A stretch of DNA of 64,000 nucleotides from Nectonema munidae (taxonomy: Eukaryota > Nematomorpha > Nectonematoida > Nectonematidae), in assembly GCA_030549495.1 (NCBI GenBank), contig JAUIRK010000330.1:85529-149528 (forward strand). Reading direction: 5' to 3'. The position numbers and the translations under genes are program-made. The notes under the pieces were generated by a model, which was not told the DNA's origin, searched no databases, and worked only from the letters and a program-made list of their open reading frames with translations. The stretch's first letter is position 1. Every line of letters starts with the position of its first letter. This document shows positions 25,229 to 36,600 of the stretch, piece after piece.

Positions 25229-28200
25229 GCAAACTTTCTTTAAAAGCACCTGCATCACCCAATTTCTCCTTTCTATATTTGACTAAAATTCTTTTGTTCT
25301 TTAAAAAAATTCAAATTTCTATTATTTAATAATAATTTTATTATTATTATTTGAAAAATATATATTTTTCTTGTACTTCATTTTAATTGGATTTGATTGA
25401 GACTCTGATGAAAATGCTTTTACGTGGTAGTATGCAAGAGAAAGGTGTCCTCTCTTTATTAAATATTCTTTGTGAAATGTTTGTTTACTAAAATTGAATA
25501 AACTCTTTTAAAACACGTAAAAATAATGATACAGGCATGGCCAGCGTTTATATCCGCGCAAAAGATTATGTTTTACGCAAAATTTCGGATTAAACCATGT
25601 GTACAGCCGTTATGATGCAGTGTATAACTGTCAATTTTGAGGAAGAAGAGTGGGGTGAGATTTTTTCGTGCAAAGCGATCATATCTCCCGGGATTCAAAG
25701 AAATCCAGAAGATTCAAGATTATCAAAAAATATATCCCCTTTTGCATTTTATTTAAATTCAAATATACTAGTATTGTTACTTTTTTATAAATATAATGTT
25801 ATAAAACAAAGAAAATATGATCGCTATTTATCAAACTATATAAAATATTAGAGAATAGTTGTCATATACATTGAAAAATATTTGATTTTAAAACCTATGA
25901 CGTTGCTTTCTGACGTTTTCGAGTGATTACTTTGTGTGATGACTTTTTATCATGTCTTAGTTAGTTTCATACTAATTTTTGAAAAAAAAAAGTAAAACTT
26001 TTGTGATAGCTTGTGTTATGTGAAAGCGAAATCTTTCCCCAATAAACATAATAGTTAGTAGATATATCCTGTCGTATAAATCATGGTTTCAAAACACGTG
26101 GCCAAAATATTTTTTGAGATGCCCACGCCAAATATTTCGGCCATAAAAAATTATCGAAACATTAAGCCATATACAAATTTATTTTTAATAAATACTGCAA
26201 ACATGCACGAATTAAAATGCAACTCTTCCCTAATTAATTCAACCACGAAGCAAAAGCGCACACTTGTTATAGGTTTTTTGAAATGAATTCGCTCAAATTC
26301 TACAATTTATCATGGTTTGTAAATTTAAAGTCATTTTAACATGAAAAATCGTGATTAAAATGAAGAAGATATCAAAAGGCTGGATTCAACTAAAAATTCA
26401 TACCCATTTTCCTTCGATTGAGAAAGATTTTTGTAATGAGAAAAAGCAGTAGATATCAAATCTTTCAGAGAAAGGAATATCCTATCTGTTTTGGACAGGA
26501 AGAATGAAGAGACTGGTGTAGAGTCAGCGAAGCCTTCGATTTCTGAATTTTGAAGTTGGCGGCATCCTGCAAAGCATTTTTATGAAATTCGGTTTTTAAT
26601 TCTTTCTATCATATATTGTATAATTTTTGAAAGAAGACAGCATACCAGTGTTGAAAGAAAAGCCAAAATTATGAAACCAGTGTAAAAATTTTTAAAACCG
26701 CTTCTGATGTATGAATCTACTCATATTTAAGTAAGCATATATCATTATATATTATACAGAGATGCATACATGATGTATGTAAGTTGCGTTTTATCTTCTA
26801 TATCTCAAACATTTATGAAATATATATATATTAGCAAACAAAATATTCCATTTTTTTAAAGCCATTTAAATGAATTCATATGCTTTAACTCTGTTTACAT
26901 TTCTTTTATTTTAAAAATAACACGTGATAAGCTTCGTATAAAACATGAAGCATTCAATGCTCTTTCATGCATATTTGCTTTTGAATTGAATTTAAGACAT
27001 TCTTCTATATCTTTTTTAATTATATTGAAATAACGGCCATTAAAAATGAAATGTATGTTGATTTGGAATAAACAATTGTAATTTTGAATGGAGATTTTAA
27101 AAACTGAATTTTTATAACCGGTTTTCAACACAAGCGCATAAGTATTTAGAAAAACTAACTGAATGTTTCACATAAGATAACACATGTGCTCTAAATTTAA
27201 ATTTTCTGCTGTTCTCCTTTAGAATAGAACGATTTCAAAACTGTCATATACGAACCTTTAATAAAGAAAGACGCAAATAATTAATTCAACGAAAAGTAAT
27301 TCCATACATTCTTTTAATTTTGGACTTGTTTTTACTTTAAAATATTTTTTTTCATTTAGTAAAACTTTTTTGGAGAATTTTTTGTCGTTTTTATTTTGAA
27401 TATTTCCTCTCTACTTTATAAAATAAAGGGTATAAATTTTTAAATAATTTTAACTCGTTACAAAAAAGGATCAATTAATAATGGAGTTTCCAAAGCTGTT
27501 ACAAGCATCATAAAATGAAAAGAGAAGAAAAATGGCTGCAAAAACCAAGAAATAGGACTTATCTTATTTATCATAAGATTAACAAGTTCCAAATTTGTCA
27601 ATCTAATCCATGATAATGGTGCAGAGAAAAAATTTCTTTGTTCCAATTTTCGAAATTTTTTTGATTAATAAAAATGAATCAAAATTATATAAATGGGCAT
27701 AGAATTGAAGATTTGTGAAGAAAGAGAAAGTATTCTTCATCGTTCGCAATAAAGCCACTGAGAAAAGACCTTGATGTGAACAGAAAAACTTTGAGAGAAA
27801 TCCTAGAGAGAAAATTGTATTACATTGCCAGTTACTTATTTATATAACACTTAAATGTTTTACAAAACTTGATGTTTATCAAAATATCGAATTTAAGTTA
27901 AATATTTTTTTGTAGTGAATTATCTTTCCACGAATTCTCCTGTCATGGTAATCTTTGTGAGAAGTGTTCCTCAAAAATACAAAATATATCAATCGATAAA
28001 TGACATTAAGTCATAATGTTATTGGCATCGAAATTGCTGCTTTCATAGTTTGATGGCAATGCGACAGATAAAACAAGAGCGCAACGGGAAATCGTTTAAA
28101 GAAAGTGTTTTCATTGATACTTCCAGATGTTAATTCTCTCATGCCAACAACAACATCGTACTATAAAATACTTTGCTTTTGTCTTGTTTACTTCTCTTTT

Positions 28201-28394
28201 ATATTGCATTTTTAGAGGTAGAATCTTTATCAAGTTTTAGGAAGAATCGGCTAGTAAAGAATAAGTCGATCGTTTTTTCCAAATTCATAATAACAGAAGA
28301 ATTCTTGTCATGTTTTGTTAGGGCTGATTACCCACCCACACTCCTACCTGACACGGTTGTAAAGTAAATTTATGAAAAAATAAATATTTTTTTC
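25229..28394. other. Gene-free stretch between the precursor gene and GPN3
   Basis: Nothing recognised. AT-rich sequence with chance frames under 85 residues. GPN3 is transcribed towards this region. Confidence 0.5.
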
Positions 28395-28400
28395 TTTATT
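28395..28400 (-). terminator. GPN3 polyadenylation signal
   Basis: AATAAA on the - strand, only a few bases after the GPN3 stop codon. The 3' untranslated region would be very short. Confidence 0.6.
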
Positions 28401-28404
28401 AATT

Positions 28405-31286
28405 TTAGGCATCATAACGCCCCATTTCATTGGCATCGTAGTCTTCATTGGGCGAAAGAGGTTCAGGTGCCATTTTAGGCTCATTATCTTCGCCATACTG
28501 AAGAGTTGTGTCGATGATGTGAAGCAAGTCGGATAAGCTATCTTCACTCTTATTATTGAGAAGGTTGAATCGCAAAAGACTGTAATCGTCCATCACACGA
28601 CTCAGCTTCTTTGAAAGGTGGAAGAGTTTGGGATTGGAGGAAAAGTAAGAATTGTTCATGAAAGCTGCATCAACAGGAGAGATCTTTTCTTCATCATTCA
28701 GGCCTTCATTGTGTATCAAGTATTCAAAGGGTGATTCCACCAGTTCTTCGATCCTATCTTGACATGAAGGAGTAAGCATGTCCAGTTTGGATAGGACTGG
28801 AATGAAGGGCAACTCAAAGTGAACGAGTGCTGAAAGAGCTGCCAAACTGCCGGACAGAAACTTGGGGAGATCCACCGTGAATTGCGCTTCGAGAAGAAAG
28901 ACGAGGCAGAGACGAAAGTCTAAAGCCTGCAAGTAATTGATGAGGCGAATGAAAACGGTGGAGTGCGAGTACAATTCAATTTGGCCAGGACAGTCAAAGA
29001 GGAAATAGTCGCAATCTGGAAAAGATTCCAAGTGTTCTTGAAGCCATTCCAGATTTTGACACACATACTCCATTGCATACATCAGGCCTAAAGAGAGAAT
29101 AATAAAAAGACTTCAAAGAGAATTCACCAGCCTTTGTGAAAAGTGAACTTTTTAAGCGAAGAAAGCAAATTAAGAGTTTTATATTGTATAAAATTTAATG
29201 CTTTTTTATATGTGCTTGGAAAATGAGGTAAACATACCAAACGTATGTGAAACATCAACTGAAAGTATGTAATGTAATGCAGGGGTAAGGAGTCGGAGGA
29301 AAAATATCGGACCGCAAATCCGATTCCGACTCATAGTACTTAAAAAAACCCGACTGCGCTTCCATAAATTTAACGCCAACTCTTCGCTGCCGGCTTTGAC
29401 TACAGAAAGCTCACTCCATATGGTCACAAAAATTGAAACTATTTTTTTCTTTATTTAAAAGACTTAAAAAAATTATTTTTTAATACTTTGAAGACATTTG
29501 GCCGACGGACATTTGGACGAAAAAACATTTTTACAAACGGACATTTGGCCTAAAGATCTCAAACGATTTACAAAAGAGATTATTTTTAGAGTGAGGGTAT
29601 AAAACCTCCACTACAATAACTTTTGGTTTCAATAACTGGTAAATGGCAATAAGGAGCGATAAAGGCTTCATCATAAGATAAAGGTGATCTATCATATATG
29701 AATGATTTTGTTCTCTTGTTGAGCCTGTTCAAATTCTGAAGCATTTTCTTTGGATAACTCTGAAAGCAAACAAGAATTGAAAAGATTTGCTTTAATGAAA
29801 TACACTGCTTTAATGAATTCATTGAGAACATTTTTAAACCCACCAGGTATGCTTTTCATTGGCTTGGCGATGAATCATTTTTCATTGGCTTGGCACTGGG
29901 TAGCAATTAGATCTGGAGATTTTGGTTTTTTCAGAATAAACTAAACAAGAAATTGCTAGAGCAAGGTCAGTACACACTCCAAGTGGAAGTTCTGGCTTAA
30001 TAACATGTGATGTAAAAATCCACCTTGTCAAGTATTTCTCTTGTAGTGGTTCACCTGCTAAGAGTTTTGCAAAACAAAAAATTTTCTATCAAGTGCTTGG
30101 CATATACATAATGTTCGTAAATGAAAGGCTGCGTTGTTAGGTTTGCAGCATCCATCGTTTCATCGAGCTAAATTGCAAGAAAGGTGAAAATAGAATTCCA
30201 AATCAATAAAACCACTTCTGCTATGTCATCAAACATCTCTCCTATTAGCCTCCTAACAGTATCGTTTGACAGGAAGATATGCTTTAACTTTACAAATTCA
30301 AAACTTCTTAGCACATTCAATATGATATTATTGCAGCAAGGTAATATCAACTGTTCTCTTATGTTGTAGAACTTTTTGACAACAGGTATTCTTTTGAAAT
30401 TTTATAGAAGACTTTCAAACCAACTTTATACAAGGTTATTGAACTCGATTGCTTCATTTTCAGGTGTCTTTTTAATTTTACGGGCTTTAGAAAAGTGAAA
30501 GCTAGTACTTCAGAACACAAAAGACACTTAGGTTCCTCTTCCCAACCAGACGTTGATGCAGTACCACCAAATTTAAAGTGTGAGTCGTCATATTTCATTT
30601 TTAAGTCATTAAAAAAATTCACATTTACATCTATAAAATCAGGTTTGAAAAACAATAAAAAAAGATAGTCTAGCTCAATTCAAAGACTAAATTATTAATT
30701 CTTCTAAATGTGACTTGATCCAATATGAGTGGAATATGTTGTGCCAAACGCTAAAACTGAGTGCTCCTTCTGGGTCCACATGGAACTGCTTCGCGATCCC
30801 ATAGGGGACTGCGGACTCCAGTTTGAAAACCATTGAGCAAGAATCTTGATGCAATCAGAATTACAAATAAGGTCATTTGGCTTGATAAAATTAGTGCGTT
30901 ATAGTGGGATTGAGAGCTTACAGTGCACGTATAATGTTGGATAATAATGAGTGTGTGTTCATTGGACAAAAATTCTTTTATAAAATTTTTTGAAATTTAT
31001 GAAAAAAAGTTCGCTCCCCCTCTGAGTTAAATATAGCAGATATACCACCGTTGGGACCAAGCTTCAAATCACTATCCTCCATGACGTCATCGATGTGAAT
31101 CAGTTCTCGAATATCAGCAACGCATTCTCCATCATAGCAAAGTTCTTCGCCATCCGCCGCAGGATCCAAGTTGACGATGTGCGCTCTTCTTTTGTGGGCT
31201 GTGGCCAGGTGTGTTTGCATCACACTTACATAGGTTGACTTTCCACTGCCCGCGGGCCCAATCACCAATTGCCCATACTTCACCAT
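28405..31286 (-). CDS. GPN3: GPN-loop GTPase 3 (RNA polymerase II assembly/import)
   Basis: Two exons, 31286-31046 and 29087-28405, joined by a GT-AG intron with a phase-1 split glycine codon; predicted 307 residues (human GPN3 is 284). Visible motifs: P-loop GPAGSGKST (residues 10-18), the family-defining Gly-Pro-Asn at 77-79, G3 motif DCPGQ (112-116), G4-like SKLD (180-183), and the C-terminal DDYSLLRF and QYGED runs typical of GPN3. Family knowledge: GPN proteins are dimeric GTPases that act with GPN1 in RNA polymerase II assembly and nuclear import. The start is fixed by [17 protein letters not shown] matching the usual N-terminus. A pyrimidine-rich acceptor (TTTTTTCAG) about 50 bp upstream suggests a 5' leader exon or a trans-splice site. 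The intron holds a dead hAT transposase. The acidic tail differs from vertebrate tails, as is common. Confidence 0.95.
29278..29430 (-). repeat. Dispersed GTCGG-rich repeat
   Basis: On the - strand this shares CATATGGAGTGAGCTTTCT and a following GTCGG-rich body with 57083-57235 and, more weakly, 5745-5865. It is an interspersed, non-coding repeat inside the GPN3 intron. The chance 73-residue frame across it is not a gene. Confidence 0.6.
29580..30660 (-). pseudogene. Dead hAT-superfamily transposase (ZBED5/SCAND3-like)
   Basis: Fragments in order on the - strand resemble hAT transposases. Near 30550-30500 is a Cys2-His zinc-finger-like segment ([10 protein letters not shown].. then KLKRHL). 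Near 30350-30170 comes [20 protein letters not shown], matching the conserved LSNDTV..RI..M..D stretch. Near 29800-29720 there is [18 protein letters not shown] sequence, matching the C-terminal half. The pieces are in different frames with internal stops, so it is not functional. It sits wholly inside the GPN3 intron and in the same orientation. Clear terminal inverted repeats were not found. GGACATTTGGCC-type repeats adjoin its 3' side. Confidence 0.7.
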
Positions 31287-31581
31287 GTTTCCTCCTTCAA
31301 CCCCAAAAGTTCTTTATATCTTGAAGCAGAAAAGGTATGAGCTGAAAAAAGATTGGTAGAAGAAATAGAGAGGTACTGTAACTAATTCAATAGAACATAG
31401 AATAACATCAGTATGAATTTTATTTTAGTAATTTATGTATTAAATTTAATTTTCCATTGAATGTATGGGTGTTATAAAAAATTTACGCTAAAACTAGCTT
31501 AGTACGTATACAATTTTGAGTACTATTTGCCCTTTTTGGATTCAAAATGATCTTTATCACAGGGGCGCACATTCGGGGCGA
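31287..31581. other. GPN3 upstream region
   Basis: Presumed GPN3 promoter and 5' leader (read on the - strand). A splice-acceptor-like TTTTTTCAG on the - strand lies at about 31348-31340. No clear TATA box was seen. At 31560-31580 the sequence CAGGGGCGCACATTCGGGG resembles one end of the GCGCACAT MITE family. Confidence 0.35.
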
Positions 31582-31603
31582 GGGGGGGGGGGGGGGGGGG
31601 GGG
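31582..31603 (+). repeat. 22-base G tract
   Basis: An uninterrupted run of 22 G residues (C on the other strand) next to a GCGCACAT element end. It could fold as a G-quadruplex, and its length is likely to be polymorphic or imprecise. Confidence 0.9.
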
Positions 31604-31929
31604 ACGAATGAACTATAAGTAAGAGTTGCTGCTTGTTTATAAAACATGTATGATGATCGCATTATAGGATGTAATCATCATTCGAATACATGATAATGTA
31701 AGATAGAATAAAGGGAATGCAGACTTTCGAGTCAAACATCATGCCAAGCTGCTCTGAAATTCCTATCAAAAATATTTTACAAACGATGTGAGAGCTAAAT
31801 AATAATAATAATAATCCGTTTCAATATACACACAATAAGTAAGCAATGTTTATCACAGTGTCTCCTTTTAGTATTTTTGAGCAAACACATGTTGATGATC
31901 CACTAGATTTTCTCATCTGTCGCAGTGAT

Positions 31930-32051
31930 CTTTCTCTCTCCTTCTCTGTTTTTTTCTTCCGCTTTATCTGCTAAAACACAATCACTCTTCTCTCATTCAA
32001 TCTCTCTTCTCTCATTCAAGCTCTCTTCTCTTGTTTAAGCTCTCTTCTCTC
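31930..32051 (+). repeat. CTCTCTTCTCTCATTCAAG minisatellite
   Basis: Tandem pyrimidine-rich units of about 20 bp (CTCTCTTCTCTCATTCAA variants), four or so copies, ending where the hAT-type MITE at 32052 is inserted. Confidence 0.7.
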
Positions 32052-32260
32052 CAGTAGCGTAGCTAGGCTGGGGTATGAGGGGCCGTGCCCCCCCCCCCCC
32101 CATGTACCTCATTGTGCCCCCATCCACCTTTTATGCGATATCAGTTTTCGAAAATTTCTCCAATGAAGGGACCAAGAAAGTATAAATAATGTTGCTCACG
32201 TTTTTTACGTTTTTAAATTGTGCCCCTCCCCCTATCAACTTTTTTCTGGCTACGCCACTG
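32052..32260 (+). mobile_element. hAT-type MITE, CAGTAGCGTAGC ends
   Basis: The ends are inverted repeats (CAGTAGCGTAGC against GGCTACGCCACTG). The flanking 8-mers CTTCTCTC and CGTCTCTC match at 7 of 8 positions, fitting the 8-bp duplication of hAT insertions. It contains a C tract and no coding frame. It is inserted into the pyrimidine minisatellite. Confidence 0.8.
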
Positions 32261-33169
32261 CGTCTCTCTAATTTGTATTTAGAGTTAAATTAAAAATAAT
32301 TTTATTTTATCTCATTAGAAACTAGTTTTTAGCGGAATATAAGTTCAATATTTTCAAAATCTTTTTTCATGATACCAAAGTTCAGCTATTCAAATTAATC
32401 ACATATGTTTGGTAAGAATTTAGTTCCATCAATACACCAAACATTTTGCAAAAATGAAATTTTGTTTATGTTTTTAAATGAGAGAAAAATAGTTTTCAAT
32501 CGTTACAATTTTATATCAATAGTCAGACTCGCGTTAAAAAATTTTTTCAACAAAGGTCACTTTTAATCTTTATCAGTACGTTTGCTACATTTTGTAACAT
32601 TTGAAAACTTTAATTTTTTTCAAATCAAGAAATTTTTTTCAATAGTTATTTGGAAATGAATATTTCAACTAGCTATTCAGTTTAAAAGCAAAAATACTAT
32701 ATTTGCTTAATAATTTAGCAGAGATATTTTTTATACTCTTCCATTGTTAAATTTTATTAAATCTTTTTTTTTAATAAAATTTGTTGATTATTATAATAAA
32801 AATATAATATCGAAACAAAATGTTTCAGTTGTTAAAAATGTGCTTGATCTATTTATGACAGTTGCCAGAATTTTATTTGGAAACAGAAATAGTAAAAAAA
32901 ACGCATTGATTTTCTTGTTCTCGTATACTAACGTAAGCTTATTGTGAAAAAAAGTCAAAACATACAATTTAAAAAACAGAATGATGTATATTGGTTATTT
33001 TAACGCTAAGTGACTCTTAAGTGCACATTTGAGCAAAAAAACTTTACAAAATATCCTTAATGCTAAATATATGTATTATTTAGAGTCTAACTAAATACTG
33101 ATCCACAAAAAACTGCTCCACAAACTTCCATTTTAATGTTGGGTTTGAAAACATGCTATACTATAATAT
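32261..33169. other. Gene-free stretch
   Basis: AT-rich, nothing recognised. Confidence 0.5.
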
Positions 33170-33264
33170 ACAATACTAACACCGACTCTAAGACTAACAA
33201 TATTCTAACTATGCTAACCCTAACTTTAAAACTAACAATATTCTAACTATGCTAACTCTAACTC
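33170..33264 (+). repeat. CTAAC-rich satellite, block 1
   Basis: Tandem degenerate units built on ACTAACAATATTCTAACTATG with CTAACTCTAAC linkers. The same array resumes at 33726-33815 and 35306-35393, so it was one array later split by insertions. Confidence 0.75.
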
Positions 33265-33505
33265 TAACACAGTGGCGCACATTCTCAAAATTATTTGAGG
33301 GGGGGGGGTGAATTTTTTTTTTTGCAATTTTCAAAATTACTGGTCTGGAAATAGCACGGAAGACCAAGTATCCAAGCAATCCATTAAAATTGAGTGTATT
33401 CAGCGCATACCTAAATTTATAAGACTACTTTATATTTTTTTACAAAATTGCCAAAATTTAAATACTATACTTCCAGCGAAAATTATGTTATCTCTCCCCC
33501 CTCCC
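33265..33505 (+). mobile_element. GCGCACAT MITE, copy A
   Basis: It opens with CAGTGGCGCACATTCTCAAA and a G tract. The body is homologous to the reverse strand of 58934-59265, as shown by translated fragments that match between copies (IKIECIQRIPKF against FKIECIQLIPKF). The right end is blurred by C-rich sequence. The shared peptide likeness need not mean coding. Confidence 0.6.
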
Positions 33506-33584
33506 CTCTAAAAAATTTAAAAAAAGAGGACTATATTTTCTAAAATTGAAAGATAATATATATTTATTTATATAAAGTATATAT

Positions 33585-33714
33585 CTGTTATCTCCTTCCC
33601 ACTCTAAAAAAAATTCTAAATGATATTATATAATAATCAGAGAAGTGTTGATGAAACACTAAAAAAGTAAATCATTCACTAAAAAAATTTTTTTAGAGTG
33701 GGGGTAGATAACAG
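33585..33714. repeat. Foldback element inside the satellite cluster
   Basis: CTGTTATCTCCTTCCCACTC at 33585 onward is mirrored by GAGTGGGGGTAGATAACAG ending at 33714, with poly-A/T continuing both arms (about 30 bp arms). A lone similar arm lies at about 33489-33515. Confidence 0.7.
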
Positions 33715-33725
33715 AAAAGTACCGA

Positions 33726-33815
33726 ATATTCTAACTATACTAACACCAACTCTAAGACTAACAATATTCTAACTATGCTAACCCTAACTTTAAAACTAAC
33801 AATATTCTAACTTTA
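33726..33815 (+). repeat. CTAAC-rich satellite, block 2
   Basis: Continuation of the array at 33170. It runs directly up to the left end of the Merlin element. Confidence 0.75.
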
Positions 33816-33828
33816 AAACAAAATATTC

Positions 33829-35305
33829 GGATCAAGTAAAGATGAGCACTCCCAAAGATGACTAGTAAAGAAAAGCACCCCCGATTTTTGACTAGTAAAG
33901 AAAAGCACCCCTGATTTTTAATAAGTAAAGATAGGCATTCCCAATTTTAACTAACAGAATAAATAAGAAAAAAAAATATAGGATCAAATTTAATAAAATT
34001 GATATTGTTATATTAGAAAATAAATTATATATTGAAATGATAAATTTATTATTAAGTTTAATCAAATTGATATTGTGCTGCAATAGTATTATAAAATCTA
34101 TGAAATTTGTCGTACTTATTTCGTTCGTTCCACATGAATTCATGCAAATAAGAGTTCAGAAATTCTCTTTTACATCCGATCATTTGTTTTATTCTTTTTT
34201 TATGAACGCCTGTAGTCCCATTAATAAAATTCAAGGAGTGGTTAACAGTATGATGCGTAAGTCCAAGGGCTCTTTAAATGTTCCTGTATCCTTTCCATTG
34301 ATCACTATGAATAATTGATCCAGGCACAACTACTTTTCTAATTATAGGAACAGTGTTTCGGCATTGCGAGAGTCGACTATCTCCATATAACCGTGGAATG
34401 GTGATAAAGTAGGATCAACTATTCCAAATACCCATAGAGGTTTCTGAGCATAACGTCCCATATGGTGTTTTGGTTTATGACTAAAACAAGATTCATCAAT
34501 CTGTAACGTTATGCCTAGTCCACCAAGCTTAACTTTCAAAATGTTTCATAAAAATTTCACGAAAAAAACTAAACATGTCAATAACTGTCACTTTTGAAAC
34601 ATTCAATAACTGCATAGTCTGCAAAACACTCAGTTCCTGACACCAGTAAAATATTCCTTCTAACCACTTTTGCAAAGAAAGCTTTGAACGATTAAAAAAA
34701 AGAATCTTAGCAAATTGATTCGTAGTGCTTATATTTACTGCATTCCTTACCTTGACACTTCAAGACATATTTGCCTTGAATTAAAGAACGTTTTGTCCAG
34801 TTCATCAGCTTGATACATTGAAAACATTTCAGTTCTGTTCTCAAAAGATTCTGCTGCTTCATCCAGTTAATCGCAGGAGTCGGGTCTTCAACCAATAGTG
34901 GCTTAATAATTTCTTCATACAGAAAACGATCCATGTTATTAGTTGTTTTTTTTTAAATTCAAAAAGAAAAATTTTATCGTCTGCGAAAAGATATGAAAAA
35001 ATATTAGGAAACAGCAGACGATTTTATTAAAAGAATAAACTATGCATGAAAAAAGGGTTAAGGAAAATAATTGTTAAATCCTAATAAAAAATATTTTAAA
35101 AAAGTGAGGAGAAAAGTTTTGTCATTTTTTTTAATAATGAATTTTCGTTCTCATTTTGAAAAATTCTACAATATATTTGCAGGCAATTCGGTTTTTCATA
35201 AATAAGCAAGTAAACACCCCCGTAAGCAAGTAAAGATAAGCACCCCGTAAGCAAGTAAAGATAAGCACCCCGTAGAAACAGGGAGTGCTCATCTTTACTT
35301 GATCC
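33829..35305 (-). mobile_element. Merlin DNA transposon, full length but inactive
   Basis: The terminal inverted repeats are perfect over 25 bp: 33829-33853 (starting GGATCAAGTAAAGATGAG) and 35281-35305. Inside each end are further copies of an AGTAAAGATAAGCACCCC-type motif (33890-33950 and 35210-35275). The interior encodes a decayed Merlin/IS1016-like transposase. AATATTC is shared by both flanks, but the surrounding satellite already contains that word, so the target duplication is not certain. It is inserted in the CTAAC satellite. A degraded TCGTCTGC-type MITE fragment lies at 34978-35062. Confidence 0.85.
34058..34934 (-). pseudogene. Broken Merlin transposase (DDE)
   Basis: Read on the - strand, pieces in family order are: a zinc-ribbon-like start (LKCFQCIK.. 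then CQGKECSKY), a middle segment (about 34700-34540), the first catalytic aspartate in LQIDESCF (near 34500) with GRYAQKPLWVFGIV following, HSDQWKGYRN (second aspartate, near 34290-34265), VNHSLNFINGTTGVH, and a C-terminal YLHEFMWNERNKYDKF (near 34140). The total, about 290 codons, matches the usual Merlin length. Frame changes and internal stops separate the pieces, including a stop just after HSDQWKGYRNI. No function is expected. Confidence 0.85.
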
Positions 35306-35393
35306 CAATATTCTAACTATACCAAAACTAACTCTAACAATATTATAACTATATCAACACTAACAATATTCTAACTATGCTAACACTTACCTT
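35306..35393 (+). repeat. CTAAC-rich satellite, block 3
   Basis: CAATATTCTAACTAT-type units directly following the right end of the Merlin element. Confidence 0.75.
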
Positions 35394-36600
35394 AAATAAA
35401 ATAATACTTTGTTCAAAAAAAATAAATTTAACCTTTTGTTAGATGAAAAATTGAATTTAAAAGTGTGGGTAGTAATTAGTTAGAGCGATTATTTAAACTT
35501 TTCATTAATGGTCAGCCATAAGTTCATTAGAGTAAAACAAATTTAAAAAAAAATATGCGAATTAATTTTTGAAAATTAGTATTTTCATTGTTAAAGTCTT
35601 CAATAAAAATTAATAAATTAAAAATTACATGTAGGAGTGAGTAAAGGTGTCTAGAATATGACTTTTTCCAACTTAATGGTATCATTTTCTTCCTTGCCCT
35701 ATATTTTAAGGACATGATAATCAAAAGCACGTGTCTCTGAATGAATACATCCAAATAAATAAAAACAAATGTAAATATGTCAAATATTTTAAATATAAGT
35801 AGAAAATTTTAGCTAAGCTTAAAACATTTTGATTTCAAATTAGAATATATAAAGATTATAACTAAAATCAATTCGATTATATACAAATAAAACTAGATTT
35901 TTTGTACTTAAATATTCTTTATAGTATAAAGATGTTTATAAATTTATTAAATTTTATATTATAAGCAAAAGCTTGAAATATAATCATTAGTTGTATAAAA
36001 AAATTTAAAAAAAACTTGATTTATATTGATCAAGATCGCCACAATTTAGTCATACCTTATTTAAATTTTATTTTGGATTATTTAGGTGTATTTGGGTGAA
36101 AAGTCACGTAGATATAAAAACAATAAAAATATTAGTAAGAAGATGTATCTGTGTACTAATAATGAGTTATCTTTATATATTGCGTGTTGAAAAGGAAACG
36201 TATGAACGATCATAGGGGGTGCATAAATCTAAAAAGTAAATTCACTGAAATCTGAAAATAAAAGAATTGTGGTTGATTGAGGAATATGTTAGGTTCTTTG
36301 TGAAGAATAATTAATCACATTAACCATTAAGAGTGTGCTGTGTCTAAAAGATAGGGTTATAAATATCTTAAAGCTAGATAACATATATTACATGATATTG
36401 CAGTAAGATTTGATATACTCGTTGTATATAAAACTGTTTTTTCCAATTTTTAAATTATTTTTATGTCTTCATTCTGAAATTAAATTTATTCAAAGATATA
36501 TTTATATATATTTGTTATATGTTTAAGGAAAATATAGAACTTTAATTTTTAAAAATATTATTCCTATAATTAGGGTAAATTAATTAATTTAATATCCTTC
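35394..36600. other. Gene-free stretch
   Basis: AT-rich, nothing recognised. Confidence 0.5.

Noticed and set aside
33308-33511. 67-residue frame resembling the frame at 59029-59277
   Set aside because: The likeness is explained by two copies of one MITE. Stops and composition give no evidence of protein selection.
33170-35393. Direct repeat blocks that could be mistaken for a CRISPR array
   Set aside because: The units are contiguous, degenerate satellite without unique spacers in a eukaryotic context.
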